Source: a virus
Reading direction: 5' to 3' (one strand)
IMG/VR virus record: IMGVR_UViG_3300025000_000286
Location: 1 to 33,960 of that record
Length of the DNA: 33,960 nucleotides
Shown here: positions 1 through 6,515 of the stretch, piece by piece
Layout of the letters: every line of letters starts with the position of its first letter
Position numbering within the stretch: the stretch's first letter is position 1
The notes under the pieces: model-generated
What the model was told of the DNA's origin: nothing
Database searches by the model: none
The model's input: the letters and a program-made list of their open reading frames with translations, nothing else
Program-made: the position numbers and the translations under genes

Positions 1-380
1 CGGCAGGGTTGCCCGAGGTGGCCTCGGCCGAGTGGAAGCGGATCGCCCCGATCCTGAGCAAGTACCGGCTGCTCTCCGATCTCGACCTGACCGCCCTGGA
101 GATGTACTGCCGGGTGTATGCCCGCTGGCTCGATGCCGAGAAAAAGCTCGAATGGAAAGAGTCGCTGGTGTTCCGCACCACGACCGGCTACGAGACCCAG
201 TCCGCCTACCTGAACATCATCAACCAGTGCTTGAAGCAGATGCAATCCCTGATGGCCGAGTTCGGCATGACCCCGGCCACCAGGGAGCGCCTGAAGTCTC
301 TGGCCAACCAGCCGCAGCAGCTGGGCCTGTTCGATGATTTCGTTTCTCGTAAGACCGGGAGCAATGCGGTAAATGGCTGA
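1..380 (+). CDS. terS: Phage terminase small subunit, P27 family, 3' part
   Basis: This is the DNA-recognition subunit of the packaging motor, which binds the packaging site and recruits the large subunit. The segment carries the recognisable P27 pattern: AEWKRIAP, then LSDLDLTALEMYC, then VYARW, and near the end LKQMQSLMAEFGMTPATRERL. It is predicted to be mostly helical. A TTG at 9 could serve as a start, but it has no clear ribosome site, and the frame is already open from base 1 and from the other end of the window. The true start is most likely ATG 33888. The stop overlaps the start of the large subunit by 8 bases, which fits translational coupling. Confidence 0.88.
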   Translation, partial: AGLPEVASAEWKRIAPILSKYRLLSDLDLTALEMYCRVYARWLDAEKKLEWKESLVFRTTTGYETQSAYLNIINQCLKQMQSLMAEFGMTPATRERLKSLANQPQQLGLFDDFVSRKTGSNAVNG

Positions 381-2043
381 TTGTCCCGCCATGGAATACG
401 CCGCCGGCGTCCTGGCCGGTGAGATCGTCGCATGCAAGTGGGTGCGCCTGGCTGTCGAGCGGCACATGCGCGATCTCGAAACGGCCGAAGAGCGCGGTCT
501 CTATTTCGACGAAAACGCCGCCTGGCACATCATCGATTTCTTCCAGTTCACCCGCCACCTCAAGGGAGAGTGGGCAGGGCTGCCGATCGACCTGGAGCCG
601 TGGCAGCAGTTCTTCCTGTGGGTGGCCTTCGGCTGGATGCGGGCCGACGGCACCCGCCGCTTCCGCTTCGCCTATCTCGAGATCGCCAGAAAGAACGGCA
701 AGACCACCAAGGCCGCCGGCGTCGGTCTGTACCTCGCCTTCGCCGACGGCGAGATGGGCGCCGAGGTCTACGCCTGCGCCACCAAGAAGGACCAGGCGAA
801 GATCTGTCACGGCGCGGCGGCAAGCATGGTCAAGCTCTCCCCGCACCTGGGTGCCCACCTGGAGGTACTGAACAACAACATCAGCAACCCGCAGACGCTG
901 TCCAAGTTCGAGCCGCTCGGCCGTGACTCCGACTCGACCGACGGCCTCAACCCATCCGGCGCCGTCATGGACGAGCTGCACGCCTGGAAGACACGCGATC
1001 TCTGGGACGTTATCGAGACCGGTACCGGATCCCGCACCCAACCGATGATCATCGCCATCACCACGGCCGGCTACAACCGCCACTCTATCTGCTGGGAAAA
1101 GCACGAATACCTGTGCAAGATCCTCTCCAGGGTGATCGAGGACGACAGCTACTTCGGCATGATCTACACCCTGGATGAAGGCGACAATATTGACGACGAG
1201 TCCTGCTGGATCAAGGCCAACCCGAACCTCGGCATCTCGGTGAAGATCGACGACCTGCGCGGCGCCATCAAGCGGGCCAAGGAAAGCCCGGCGGCAATGA
1301 ACTCGGTGCTACGGCTGCGCCTCAACCAGTGGACCCAGTCGGAAACCAGGTGGCTCAATATCGACAGGTGGCGGCAGTGCGGCAACGCGATCGAGCCCTC
1401 CAGCCTGCGCGGCCGGCGCTGCTATGGCGGTCTGGATCTCTCCTCGAGCATCGATATCTCGGCCTGGATCCTGGTCTTTCCGCCGGTCGAAGACGGCGAG
1501 CCATACAAGGCGCTGTGCCGTTTCTTCGTACCCGAGGACAACATGCGCGAGCGCTCCCGCAAGGACCGGGTGCCGTATGATGTCTGGTGCCATGCGGGAT
1601 TGATCACCGACACCCCGGGCAACGTCATCGATTACGCCTGGATCATCGACCAGGTCCAGAAAGACGCCAAGGAATTCGACCTGCAGGAGATCGCTTTCGA
1701 CCGCTGGGGCGCGACGCTGATCTACCAGCAGCTGTCCGACCTCGGCATGCAGGTGGTGGAATTCGGCCAGGGCTTCGCCTCGATGAGCCCGCCGTCGAAG
1801 GAACTGGAGAAGCTGATCCTGGCCGGCAAGATCTGTCACGGCGGTAATCCGGTGCTGACCTGGATGGCGGACAACGTGGTGGTGGTCGAGGATCCATCCG
1901 GCAACATCAAGCCGGCAAAGAATCGATCGACGGAAAAGATAGACGGCATCGTTGCCTTGATCATGGCCCTTGACCGGGCGCTCCATGGCGAATCGAACAA
2001 CAGGGTTTCACGCTACGAACGAGAGGGGATCAGATCGTTATGA
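373..2043 (+). CDS. terL: Phage terminase large subunit (HK97-like, Terminase_1 family)
   Basis: This is the ATPase and nuclease of the DNA packaging motor, which docks on the portal and cuts concatemeric DNA. The 556-residue length is typical. A deviant Walker A (ARKNGKT, residues 105-111) follows the LEPWQQFFL adenine-side motif, and Walker B is AVMDE (197-201). A coupling-like segment IAITTAGYN sits near 228-235. The C-terminal RNase H-like nuclease shows acidic positions in GGLDLS (352-357), FDRWGA (442-447) and KIDGIVAL (522-529). The gene overlaps both neighbours. The HNH gene just upstream of the small subunit fits a cos-type packaging system, in which HNH and terminase act together, but no cos site was identified. 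Confidence 0.97.
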   Translation: MADCPAMEYAAGVLAGEIVACKWVRLAVERHMRDLETAEERGLYFDENAAWHIIDFFQFTRHLKGEWAGLPIDLEPWQQFFLWVAFGWMRADGTRRFRFAYLEIARKNGKTTKAAGVGLYLAFADGEMGAEVYACATKKDQAKICHGAAASMVKLSPHLGAHLEVLNNNISNPQTLSKFEPLGRDSDSTDGLNPSGAVMDELHAWKTRDLWDVIETGTGSRTQPMIIAITTAGYNRHSICWEKHEYLCKILSRVIEDDSYFGMIYTLDEGDNIDDESCWIKANPNLGISVKIDDLRGAIKRAKESPAAMNSVLRLRLNQWTQSETRWLNIDRWRQCGNAIEPSSLRGRRCYGGLDLSSSIDISAWILVFPPVEDGEPYKALCRFFVPEDNMRERSRKDRVPYDVWCHAGLITDTPGNVIDYAWIIDQVQKDAKEFDLQEIAFDRWGATLIYQQLSDLGMQVVEFGQGFASMSPPSKELEKLILAGKICHGGNPVLTWMADNVVVVEDPSGNIKPAKNRSTEKIDGIVALIMALDRALHGESNNRVSRYEREGIRSL

Positions 2044-2228
2044 GCAAGGATAAGTGGATGGAAGTGTCATCGGTGGCGCGGCGGCTGAACATCTCCGCGG
2101 CGACCGTCTACCGGCTGATCAAGCTGGGCAGCCTGCGCAGCACCAAGATGGGCGTGTCCCGCTGCCTGCGGGTGAGCGAGGCGAGCATCAAGTCTTTCGA
2201 GAAGATGCGGGCCGAGGTGGTGGAATGA
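2040..2228 (+). CDS. Small helix-turn-helix DNA-binding protein (excisionase/MerR-like, HTH_17)
   Basis: A 62-residue protein in which WMEVSSVARRLNISAATV followed by YRLIKLGSLRSTKMG matches the winged-helix fold of small excisionase-like proteins: a 'two-helix plus wing' arrangement, with basic residues in the recognition helix and wing. Its start overlaps the large terminase stop (ATGA). Such proteins bind DNA as recombination directionality factors or as transcription regulators. No integrase was recognised in this genome, so a regulatory role or a structural role near the packaging site is at least as likely as excision. It is the first gene of the cargo island between terminase and portal. 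Confidence 0.75.
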   Translation: MSKDKWMEVSSVARRLNISAATVYRLIKLGSLRSTKMGVSRCLRVSEASIKSFEKMRAEVVE

Positions 2229-3271
2229 CCATCCGAACCGGGGGAGGATGGAAACGCAAACCGACGCGGCTGTTTTCCGGCCCCTGCCCGGTCACCGGTG
2301 GGCGGCCGACGACGATGCTGCGGCGGACGTTTAACCTGATGTGCATCCGCCACCAGGAGGATTTTGACAGCTCCTGCCGGTTTATCTGCAAGGGGCGGTG
2401 GCCGCAGGCTGGGCTGGAATTGATTGATGACGTGAAAAATTTTGCATCCGAGGAGGATACCATGGCAGTACCATCGGCAATACAGGCAGGGATATGCGGG
2501 CTGTGCGGAGCGAAGAAAAAAGTGCGGAAGGTGCGGGAAAAAACCTGCTGCGCGACCTGCGAGCATATCTGGCGAGCGGCCCATGTTTCCTCGGGGCTGC
2601 TGGTCGATGCGCTCAACCAGGCGAGGGGGGAGGGATATCTGGCGGAGAAGGTTGGCGGCGGGGATCAGGTCGAGGTAAAGCGCCGGCTGTATGCGATGGA
2701 GCAAACGTATGAGAATATGCGGCTGGCCCTTGGGTGTCAAGGCGAGGAGGAGGCCCTTGAATCCGTCATCCGGTTGGTCAAAGAGCGCGATGCCGCCCTC
2801 GATGATCTGCAGCAGATCCGGTCCGCTGTTGGCCTCGAGGTCGGCAGCCCGCTGGTCGAGTATATCGAGGGCCTGGTCGGCGTCAAGGATGATGTTACCC
2901 GACGATACCTTGCCGTAAACGATGTGATCGAGAATGTGCGCGAGATGCTCGGCCTTGATGCGGAAGAGGCGATTATCGAGGAGGTGCATCAGTTGCTGCG
3001 CAATGGGAAAAAGGCTACCGATATCTGGTTCGAGACTGCCGAAATCATGGGGATCGACTGCGTCAATGCCGATCAGATACCGATCAGGGCCAGGGAGTTG
3101 ATGCAAGAGCTATCGGACTTATCGAACTTGAAGGCCGGGACAATGGTGTATCTCGAAGGAAAGGAGGGCTGCACTGAATCCCGCGATACAGCCCTCCTTG
3201 ATCTCGCTATCGATGTCCTGGCCGGCCGGATCACCGGCATCGATGCGGCGCGGATCAGCGCGTTGAGGTGA
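2225..3271 (+). CDS. Unknown protein with cysteine pairs and four ~34-residue helical repeats
   Basis: From ATG 2225 (ATGA overlap with the HTH gene, GAGGTGG upstream) the product is 348 residues. A second in-frame ATG at 2462 has a stronger GAGGAGG ribosome site and would give 269 residues, so two forms or a misjudged start are possible. Residues 91-112 contain CGLC and CCATC pairs that look like a zinc ribbon. From about residue 155 to the end there are four related units of about 34 residues, each with a hydrophobic-Gly-hydrophobic core (ALGC, AVGL, MLGL, IMGI) followed by an acidic helix. No enzyme motif is visible. The role is unknown; the layout suggests a nucleic-acid or protein binding scaffold translated together with its neighbours. 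Confidence 0.7.
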   Translation: MTIRTGGGWKRKPTRLFSGPCPVTGGRPTTMLRRTFNLMCIRHQEDFDSSCRFICKGRWPQAGLELIDDVKNFASEEDTMAVPSAIQAGICGLCGAKKKVRKVREKTCCATCEHIWRAAHVSSGLLVDALNQARGEGYLAEKVGGGDQVEVKRRLYAMEQTYENMRLALGCQGEEEALESVIRLVKERDAALDDLQQIRSAVGLEVGSPLVEYIEGLVGVKDDVTRRYLAVNDVIENVREMLGLDAEEAIIEEVHQLLRNGKKATDIWFETAEIMGIDCVNADQIPIRARELMQELSDLSNLKAGTMVYLEGKEGCTESRDTALLDLAIDVLAGRITGIDAARISALR

Positions 3272-3276
3272 TGAGG

Positions 3277-4353
3277 ATGACCCAGCCCAGCCTGTACGTG
3301 GATACACCGGTAACCGAAGACGTCACCTCGCCCGAATCGATCGCATCGATAGTCGCGGCCATCAGACAGCGTCTCCGCGCCGTCAACATCGTCTCGTTCT
3401 CCGGCGGCAAGGATAGCACTGTGACCCTGAAGCTGGTCCTCGAGGCCATGCGCGGCCTGCCGCACAAGCTCTATATCATCACCGCCGACACCGGGGTCGA
3501 GATCCCTTATTTTCAGCAGTACGTCGACCAGGTGCGGGGAGAGCTGCAGCGCTATGTCACGGCCATGCGGATCAATGCCGAGGTGGTGACGGTACGGCCG
3601 CCGCCCCATGTTTCCTTCTGGGTGTCGATATTGGGCAAGGGATACCCGGCGGCGCACATGGGTTTCCGCTGGTGCACTGGCGTGTTGAAGATCGAGCCGA
3701 TCACCAGATATATCGAGACCTTGATCACGGGTGACGATTATGCCGTTTTTGTCGGGGTGCGCACGGCGGAAAGCAAGGAGCGGGCGCGGATCTACCTGCA
3801 AAAAGACTACAAGCCAAACCACTATGCGCCGGTGCTCGACTGGACCGCCCATGATATCTGGACCTATCTGCTGGCGACGGATTGCCCCTGGGGAGATCAC
3901 AGCAAGCTGATCGAGGTGTACCGCTACTCATCGGACGAGTGCGTCTATGGCGAGAAGCAGGGTGTCTGCATCGGCAATGCCCGTTATGGCTGCTGGCCCT
4001 GTCCGCTGCAGAAGGTAGGGCAGCTGAACATGATCGCCTACCACGTCAACGACGAGCGCTATCTGCTCCTGCGGAATTTCAAGACGACACTCTCCGGCAT
4101 GGCCAACGACAGATCACTGCGCTCAGTGATCCGCCGCAACGGCGAAACCGGTGCCGGACCGTTCCTGGTGAAAATCCGCCAGCGCCTGTTTGCCGATCTC
4201 AAGAAATTGGAAAAGGAGACCGGCTGGACATTGATCTCGGGAGCGGAGGAGATCGAGATCCGGCGCTACTGGCAGGAGGAAGCGGAGATCCATAATATCT
4301 CGAACCAGCAGCGGCCGCTGCTATGGGACCTTTGCGGCGAGGTGACGGCATGA
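3277..4353 (+). CDS. PP-loop sulfur-transfer protein, PAPS reductase/DndC-like
   Basis: A PP-loop ATP pyrophosphatase-fold protein of 358 residues from ATG 3277, which lies 8 bases after GAGG; GTG 3268 and ATG 3271 are possible but badly spaced. SGGKDS at 42-47 is the pyrophosphate-binding loop. RWCTGVLK (131-138), GVRTAES (160-166) and the APVLDWTAHDIWTYL segment (184-198) are typical of the PAPS reductase/DndC branch. C133 together with C231, C239 and C242 (GNARYGCWPC) resembles the cysteine set described for the iron-sulfur cluster of DndC, the enzyme that puts sulfur on the DNA backbone in phosphorothioation. No DndA, DndD or DndE homologue is seen. Sulfate assimilation, tRNA thiolation or nucleic-acid modification remain open; DNA sulfur chemistry is the most suggestive. 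Confidence 0.85.
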   Translation: MTQPSLYVDTPVTEDVTSPESIASIVAAIRQRLRAVNIVSFSGGKDSTVTLKLVLEAMRGLPHKLYIITADTGVEIPYFQQYVDQVRGELQRYVTAMRINAEVVTVRPPPHVSFWVSILGKGYPAAHMGFRWCTGVLKIEPITRYIETLITGDDYAVFVGVRTAESKERARIYLQKDYKPNHYAPVLDWTAHDIWTYLLATDCPWGDHSKLIEVYRYSSDECVYGEKQGVCIGNARYGCWPCPLQKVGQLNMIAYHVNDERYLLLRNFKTTLSGMANDRSLRSVIRRNGETGAGPFLVKIRQRLFADLKKLEKETGWTLISGAEEIEIRRYWQEEAEIHNISNQQRPLLWDLCGEVTA

Positions 4354-4625
4354 CCAGGGCAGCCGGGTATGTCATCGCCTGGGCCTCCGGGCATCAGCCG
4401 CCTCGCACGGTGTATTTCCGGGGCGGCAAGAAAACCTGGGGCGCAACCTATGAGCGGGATGAGGCGGCCAGGTTTAGAACCAGGACGGCAGCCAGGCGGA
4501 TGTGGGAATCAAAGCACAGGTTCCCGGAGAACTATCATGACGAATGGCAGAGCGGCGTCCTGCGGGTAGAGCCGACAACGGCGCCGATGCTGCCCTTCTG
4601 CCATGCTCATCGGTCTGAGTCTTAA
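4350..4625 (+). CDS. Small basic hypothetical protein
   Basis: A 91-residue protein starting at ATG 4350, which overlaps the stop of the PP-loop gene (ATGA) and has GAGGTGA just upstream. It contains a YVIAWASG beta-like start, a central RGGKKTWGATYERDEA segment rich in Arg and Lys, and a HRFPENYHDEW segment. It resembles small phage proteins that simply re-state a value or bind nucleic acid, but no family could be named. It is sandwiched between the PP-loop and radical SAM genes and is almost certainly co-transcribed with them, so a helper role is possible but unproven. Confidence 0.6.
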   Translation: MTRAAGYVIAWASGHQPPRTVYFRGGKKTWGATYERDEAARFRTRTAARRMWESKHRFPENYHDEWQSGVLRVEPTTAPMLPFCHAHRSES

Positions 4626-4646
4626 AATCTTCTTTTGAGGTGATGT

Positions 4647-5453
4647 ATGGAAAATTTCGACCAGGACCGCCAGGGCACCGGTACCGCCGAGTGGGCCGAG
4701 GTGACGGAAAATATCTGCAGGGGCTGCGCCAATGATTGCCTGTACTGCTATGCAGCCCACAGCGCCAACCGTTTCAAGCTGCGGCCGCGCTCGGAGTGGC
4801 ATGTCGAGGAGTTGACCAAGCGGGCGGAGATGCGGTCCTATCCAGCCCGGGGCGGGGTGGTCATGTTCCCGTCCTCGCACGATATCACGCTCTTCAATCT
4901 CGAGGCCTATGTCCGGGTCGCCCGGTTGATCCTGGCCGCCGGTAACCGCCTGCTGATCGTCAGCAAGCCGCGACTGGAGTGCGTGGAAAGGATGATCAAG
5001 GAGTTTGAGCCATACCGGAAGCAGATTCTTTTCCGCTTTACCATGGGCACGGTGCAGCGCAATGTCTCGGCTTTATGGGAACCAAGCGCTCCCTCTCCCC
5101 AAGAGCGAAGGGGATGTCTGGAGCTGGCATACAGCAACGGTTTTTCAACCTCTGTTTCTATCGAGCCGATGCTTGAAGGCTACCAGATGACGGAGATCCT
5201 GATCGAATGGGTTCGGCCGTTTGTCTCGCAAACCATTTGGATAGGGAAGATGAACAAGCCTCAGCTGAGGGTCCCGAAAGAATACTCGTACCTGGTCGAC
5301 GCCATTCTCAAACAGCAGAGTGATGACCAAATCATGAGCCTCTACGAGTGGTTCAAGGATGACCCGCAAATCCGCTGGAAGGACAGCATCAAGGTCGTGC
5401 TGGAGCGGTGGCGGCTGTTCGAGGCGAAAGAGGCGAATGACCTGGCGGAATAA
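4647..5453 (+). CDS. Radical SAM protein
   Basis: A 268-residue protein with CRGCANDCLYCY at residues 24-35, which contains the radical SAM CxxxCxxC signature (C27, C31, C34) for a 4Fe-4S cluster that cleaves S-adenosylmethionine. C24 is an extra cysteine directly before it. Downstream, VVMFPSSHD, LLIVSKPR, LFRFTMGT and the TSVSIEPMLEG segment fit the strands of the (beta/alpha)6 partial barrel. The start at ATG 4647 has GAGG six bases upstream. The C-terminus ends in a charged helix. The substrate cannot be read from the sequence. It lies in the same transcription unit as the DndC-like protein, so the two may act on the same nucleic-acid or small-molecule target; this is inference. Confidence 0.88.
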   Translation: MENFDQDRQGTGTAEWAEVTENICRGCANDCLYCYAAHSANRFKLRPRSEWHVEELTKRAEMRSYPARGGVVMFPSSHDITLFNLEAYVRVARLILAAGNRLLIVSKPRLECVERMIKEFEPYRKQILFRFTMGTVQRNVSALWEPSAPSPQERRGCLELAYSNGFSTSVSIEPMLEGYQMTEILIEWVRPFVSQTIWIGKMNKPQLRVPKEYSYLVDAILKQQSDDQIMSLYEWFKDDPQIRWKDSIKVVLERWRLFEAKEANDLAE

Positions 5454-5492
5454 GCCAGGCTCAAGAAAAAGTTCGAGAAGGGGTAAGGGGTA

Positions 5493-5888
5493 ATGAAAAA
5501 GAAGACATACGTGAAATACCCGAAGATCTTGACGGTCACCTGCGTCACCTGCGGGGCGGTGATCGATGTGCAGCTCAATGAGCCGAGCAAGCACCGGAAG
5601 CGGTGGTATTGCTCGGAGAAGTGCGAGCGCGAGTATCTGGCCAGGGCTCGGTGTCATGCCTTGGGATCGAGGAGGCAGGCCGGCAAGTTCACGGCGGTTG
5701 AGGGGAAGTATGAGCCCCTGCGTTCGAAGATCCTGGGGGAGCGTCCTGCTGCCTGCGATGCCCCGAAAAAGCGGGATGACGAGGTTGGTGCCAAGGTCGC
5801 CAGGGATGCAGAGCTGAAGCGGGGCGATGCGGAATACTGGGCGGCGCTGCGGCGGGCTAAGGGGATAACCGCGGCGGCGGTATCCTGA
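5493..5888 (+). CDS. Small zinc-binding protein (CxxC...CxxxC)
   Basis: A 131-residue protein with an N-terminal metal site: C17 and C20 (VTCVTCGAV), then WYCSEKCEREY with C40 and C44. This matches the general layout of small phage zinc fingers and of HNH-associated zinc ribbons. The rest is charged and rich in Lys, Arg, Glu and Ala and is probably helical. The ribosome site is the purine-rich GGGGTAAGGGG just before ATG 5493. No catalytic motif was found. It may bind nucleic acid. It is the sixth gene of the island between terminase and portal. Confidence 0.7.
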   Translation: MKKKTYVKYPKILTVTCVTCGAVIDVQLNEPSKHRKRWYCSEKCEREYLARARCHALGSRRQAGKFTAVEGKYEPLRSKILGERPAACDAPKKRDDEVGAKVARDAELKRGDAEYWAALRRAKGITAAAVS

Positions 5889-5913
5889 AAACTAACTTGA
5901 GTGAGGTGAAACA

Positions 5914-6207
5914 GTGATAATTGACAGAAAATTCAAATTTGTGGCAGTGAATCCGTGCAACGGCAAACATTACACCCAGGAAGATGCAGTGGTCTTTTGC
6001 GCGAAAGATAAGGCGTTGATCCCTGCCCTTGAAAGATATGCCGAGGAATGCAGGGTCATCGGCTCAAATCCTGAACACATCGAAAGCGTGCTGCTCCTGG
6101 TTGGCCGGGTGAAAGATTACCAGGCGGCATTCGGGGCAAGGGTTCCGGACACTGTTGGTGACTGCGAGCTTGCCCGGTGTATTGATGGATATGGTGTAGA
6201 ACGCTAA
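5914..6207 (+). CDS. Conserved phage hypothetical protein, ~97 residues
   Basis: It starts at GTG 5914 with GAGGTGA just upstream. The pattern NPCNGKHYTQEDAVVFCAKDKALIPALERY, then EECRVIGSNPEHIESVLLLVGRV, and a closing VPDTVG segment looks like a small helical phage protein found near morphogenesis genes in other phages, but this is recalled only loosely and the function is unknown. It is the last gene before the intrinsic terminator at 6233, so it closes the cargo island transcription unit. Confidence 0.65.
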   Translation: MIIDRKFKFVAVNPCNGKHYTQEDAVVFCAKDKALIPALERYAEECRVIGSNPEHIESVLLLVGRVKDYQAAFGARVPDTVGDCELARCIDGYGVER

Positions 6208-6232
6208 TCCTAGTGGTCTATTGACACCCAGT

Positions 6233-6270
6233 CCCGGCCATCTCCTTCGAGGCGGCCGGGCTTTCTTTTT
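6233..6270 (+). terminator. Rho-independent terminator closing the cargo island
   Basis: CCCGGCC (6233-6239) and GGCCGGG (6254-6260) form a perfect 7-bp stem with a 14-base loop, followed by CTTTCTTTTT. It lies 25 bases after the last island gene and 246 bases before the portal gene, so the head genes probably have a separate promoter or are reached by antitermination. Confidence 0.85.
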
Positions 6271-6515
6271 CCCGGAAAAACCCCTAAGCAAGAACCATGC
6301 CAACAAAGACTCTAAATCACGTTAGGAATTGAGGTTAATCACCAAAAGTCAAGGAGATATTTCGTTGCTTCTCCAATTTCTTCAATCTCGTCAAATGCTT
6401 CAATTTCGTCATGCGTATCAATCCTCTCACGGACCCTTTTTTTAATTTTTTTCCTCGCCTATCCTGACGCCATTCGAGGGGCCATCCTAGAGCCCCTCAC
6501 TGACGACGGGACGCT
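6271..6515. other. Intergenic, AT- and pyrimidine-rich stretch before the portal gene
   Basis: The stretch is clearly more AT-rich than its surroundings. It carries an imperfect tandem repeat of period about 18 around CTTCAATCTCGTC and CTTCAATTTCGTC (6380-6414) and two runs of seven T at 6437-6453 separated by AA. No convincing -35/-10 pair was seen on the + strand. On the - strand a 25-codon frame (start near 6415, rich in Leu and Lys) is open but has a poorly spaced ribosome site. It may hold the head-operon promoter or the remnant of a lost gene. Confidence 0.4.

Noticed and set aside
9-380. Small terminase starting at TTG 9
   Set aside because: The frame is open upstream through base 1 and across the window junction to an ATG with correct coupling; TTG 9 has no ribosome site.
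2054-2224. N-terminal extension of the 2225 gene in the same frame
   Set aside because: It lies wholly over the HTH gene in another frame and its composition looks like a shifted reading; the coupled ATG 2225 is better.
6340-6460. - strand small protein in the spacer before the portal gene
   Set aside because: Open for 25-35 codons in two frames, but no properly spaced ribosome site or ATG for the more protein-like frame; kept only as a note in the spacer entry.
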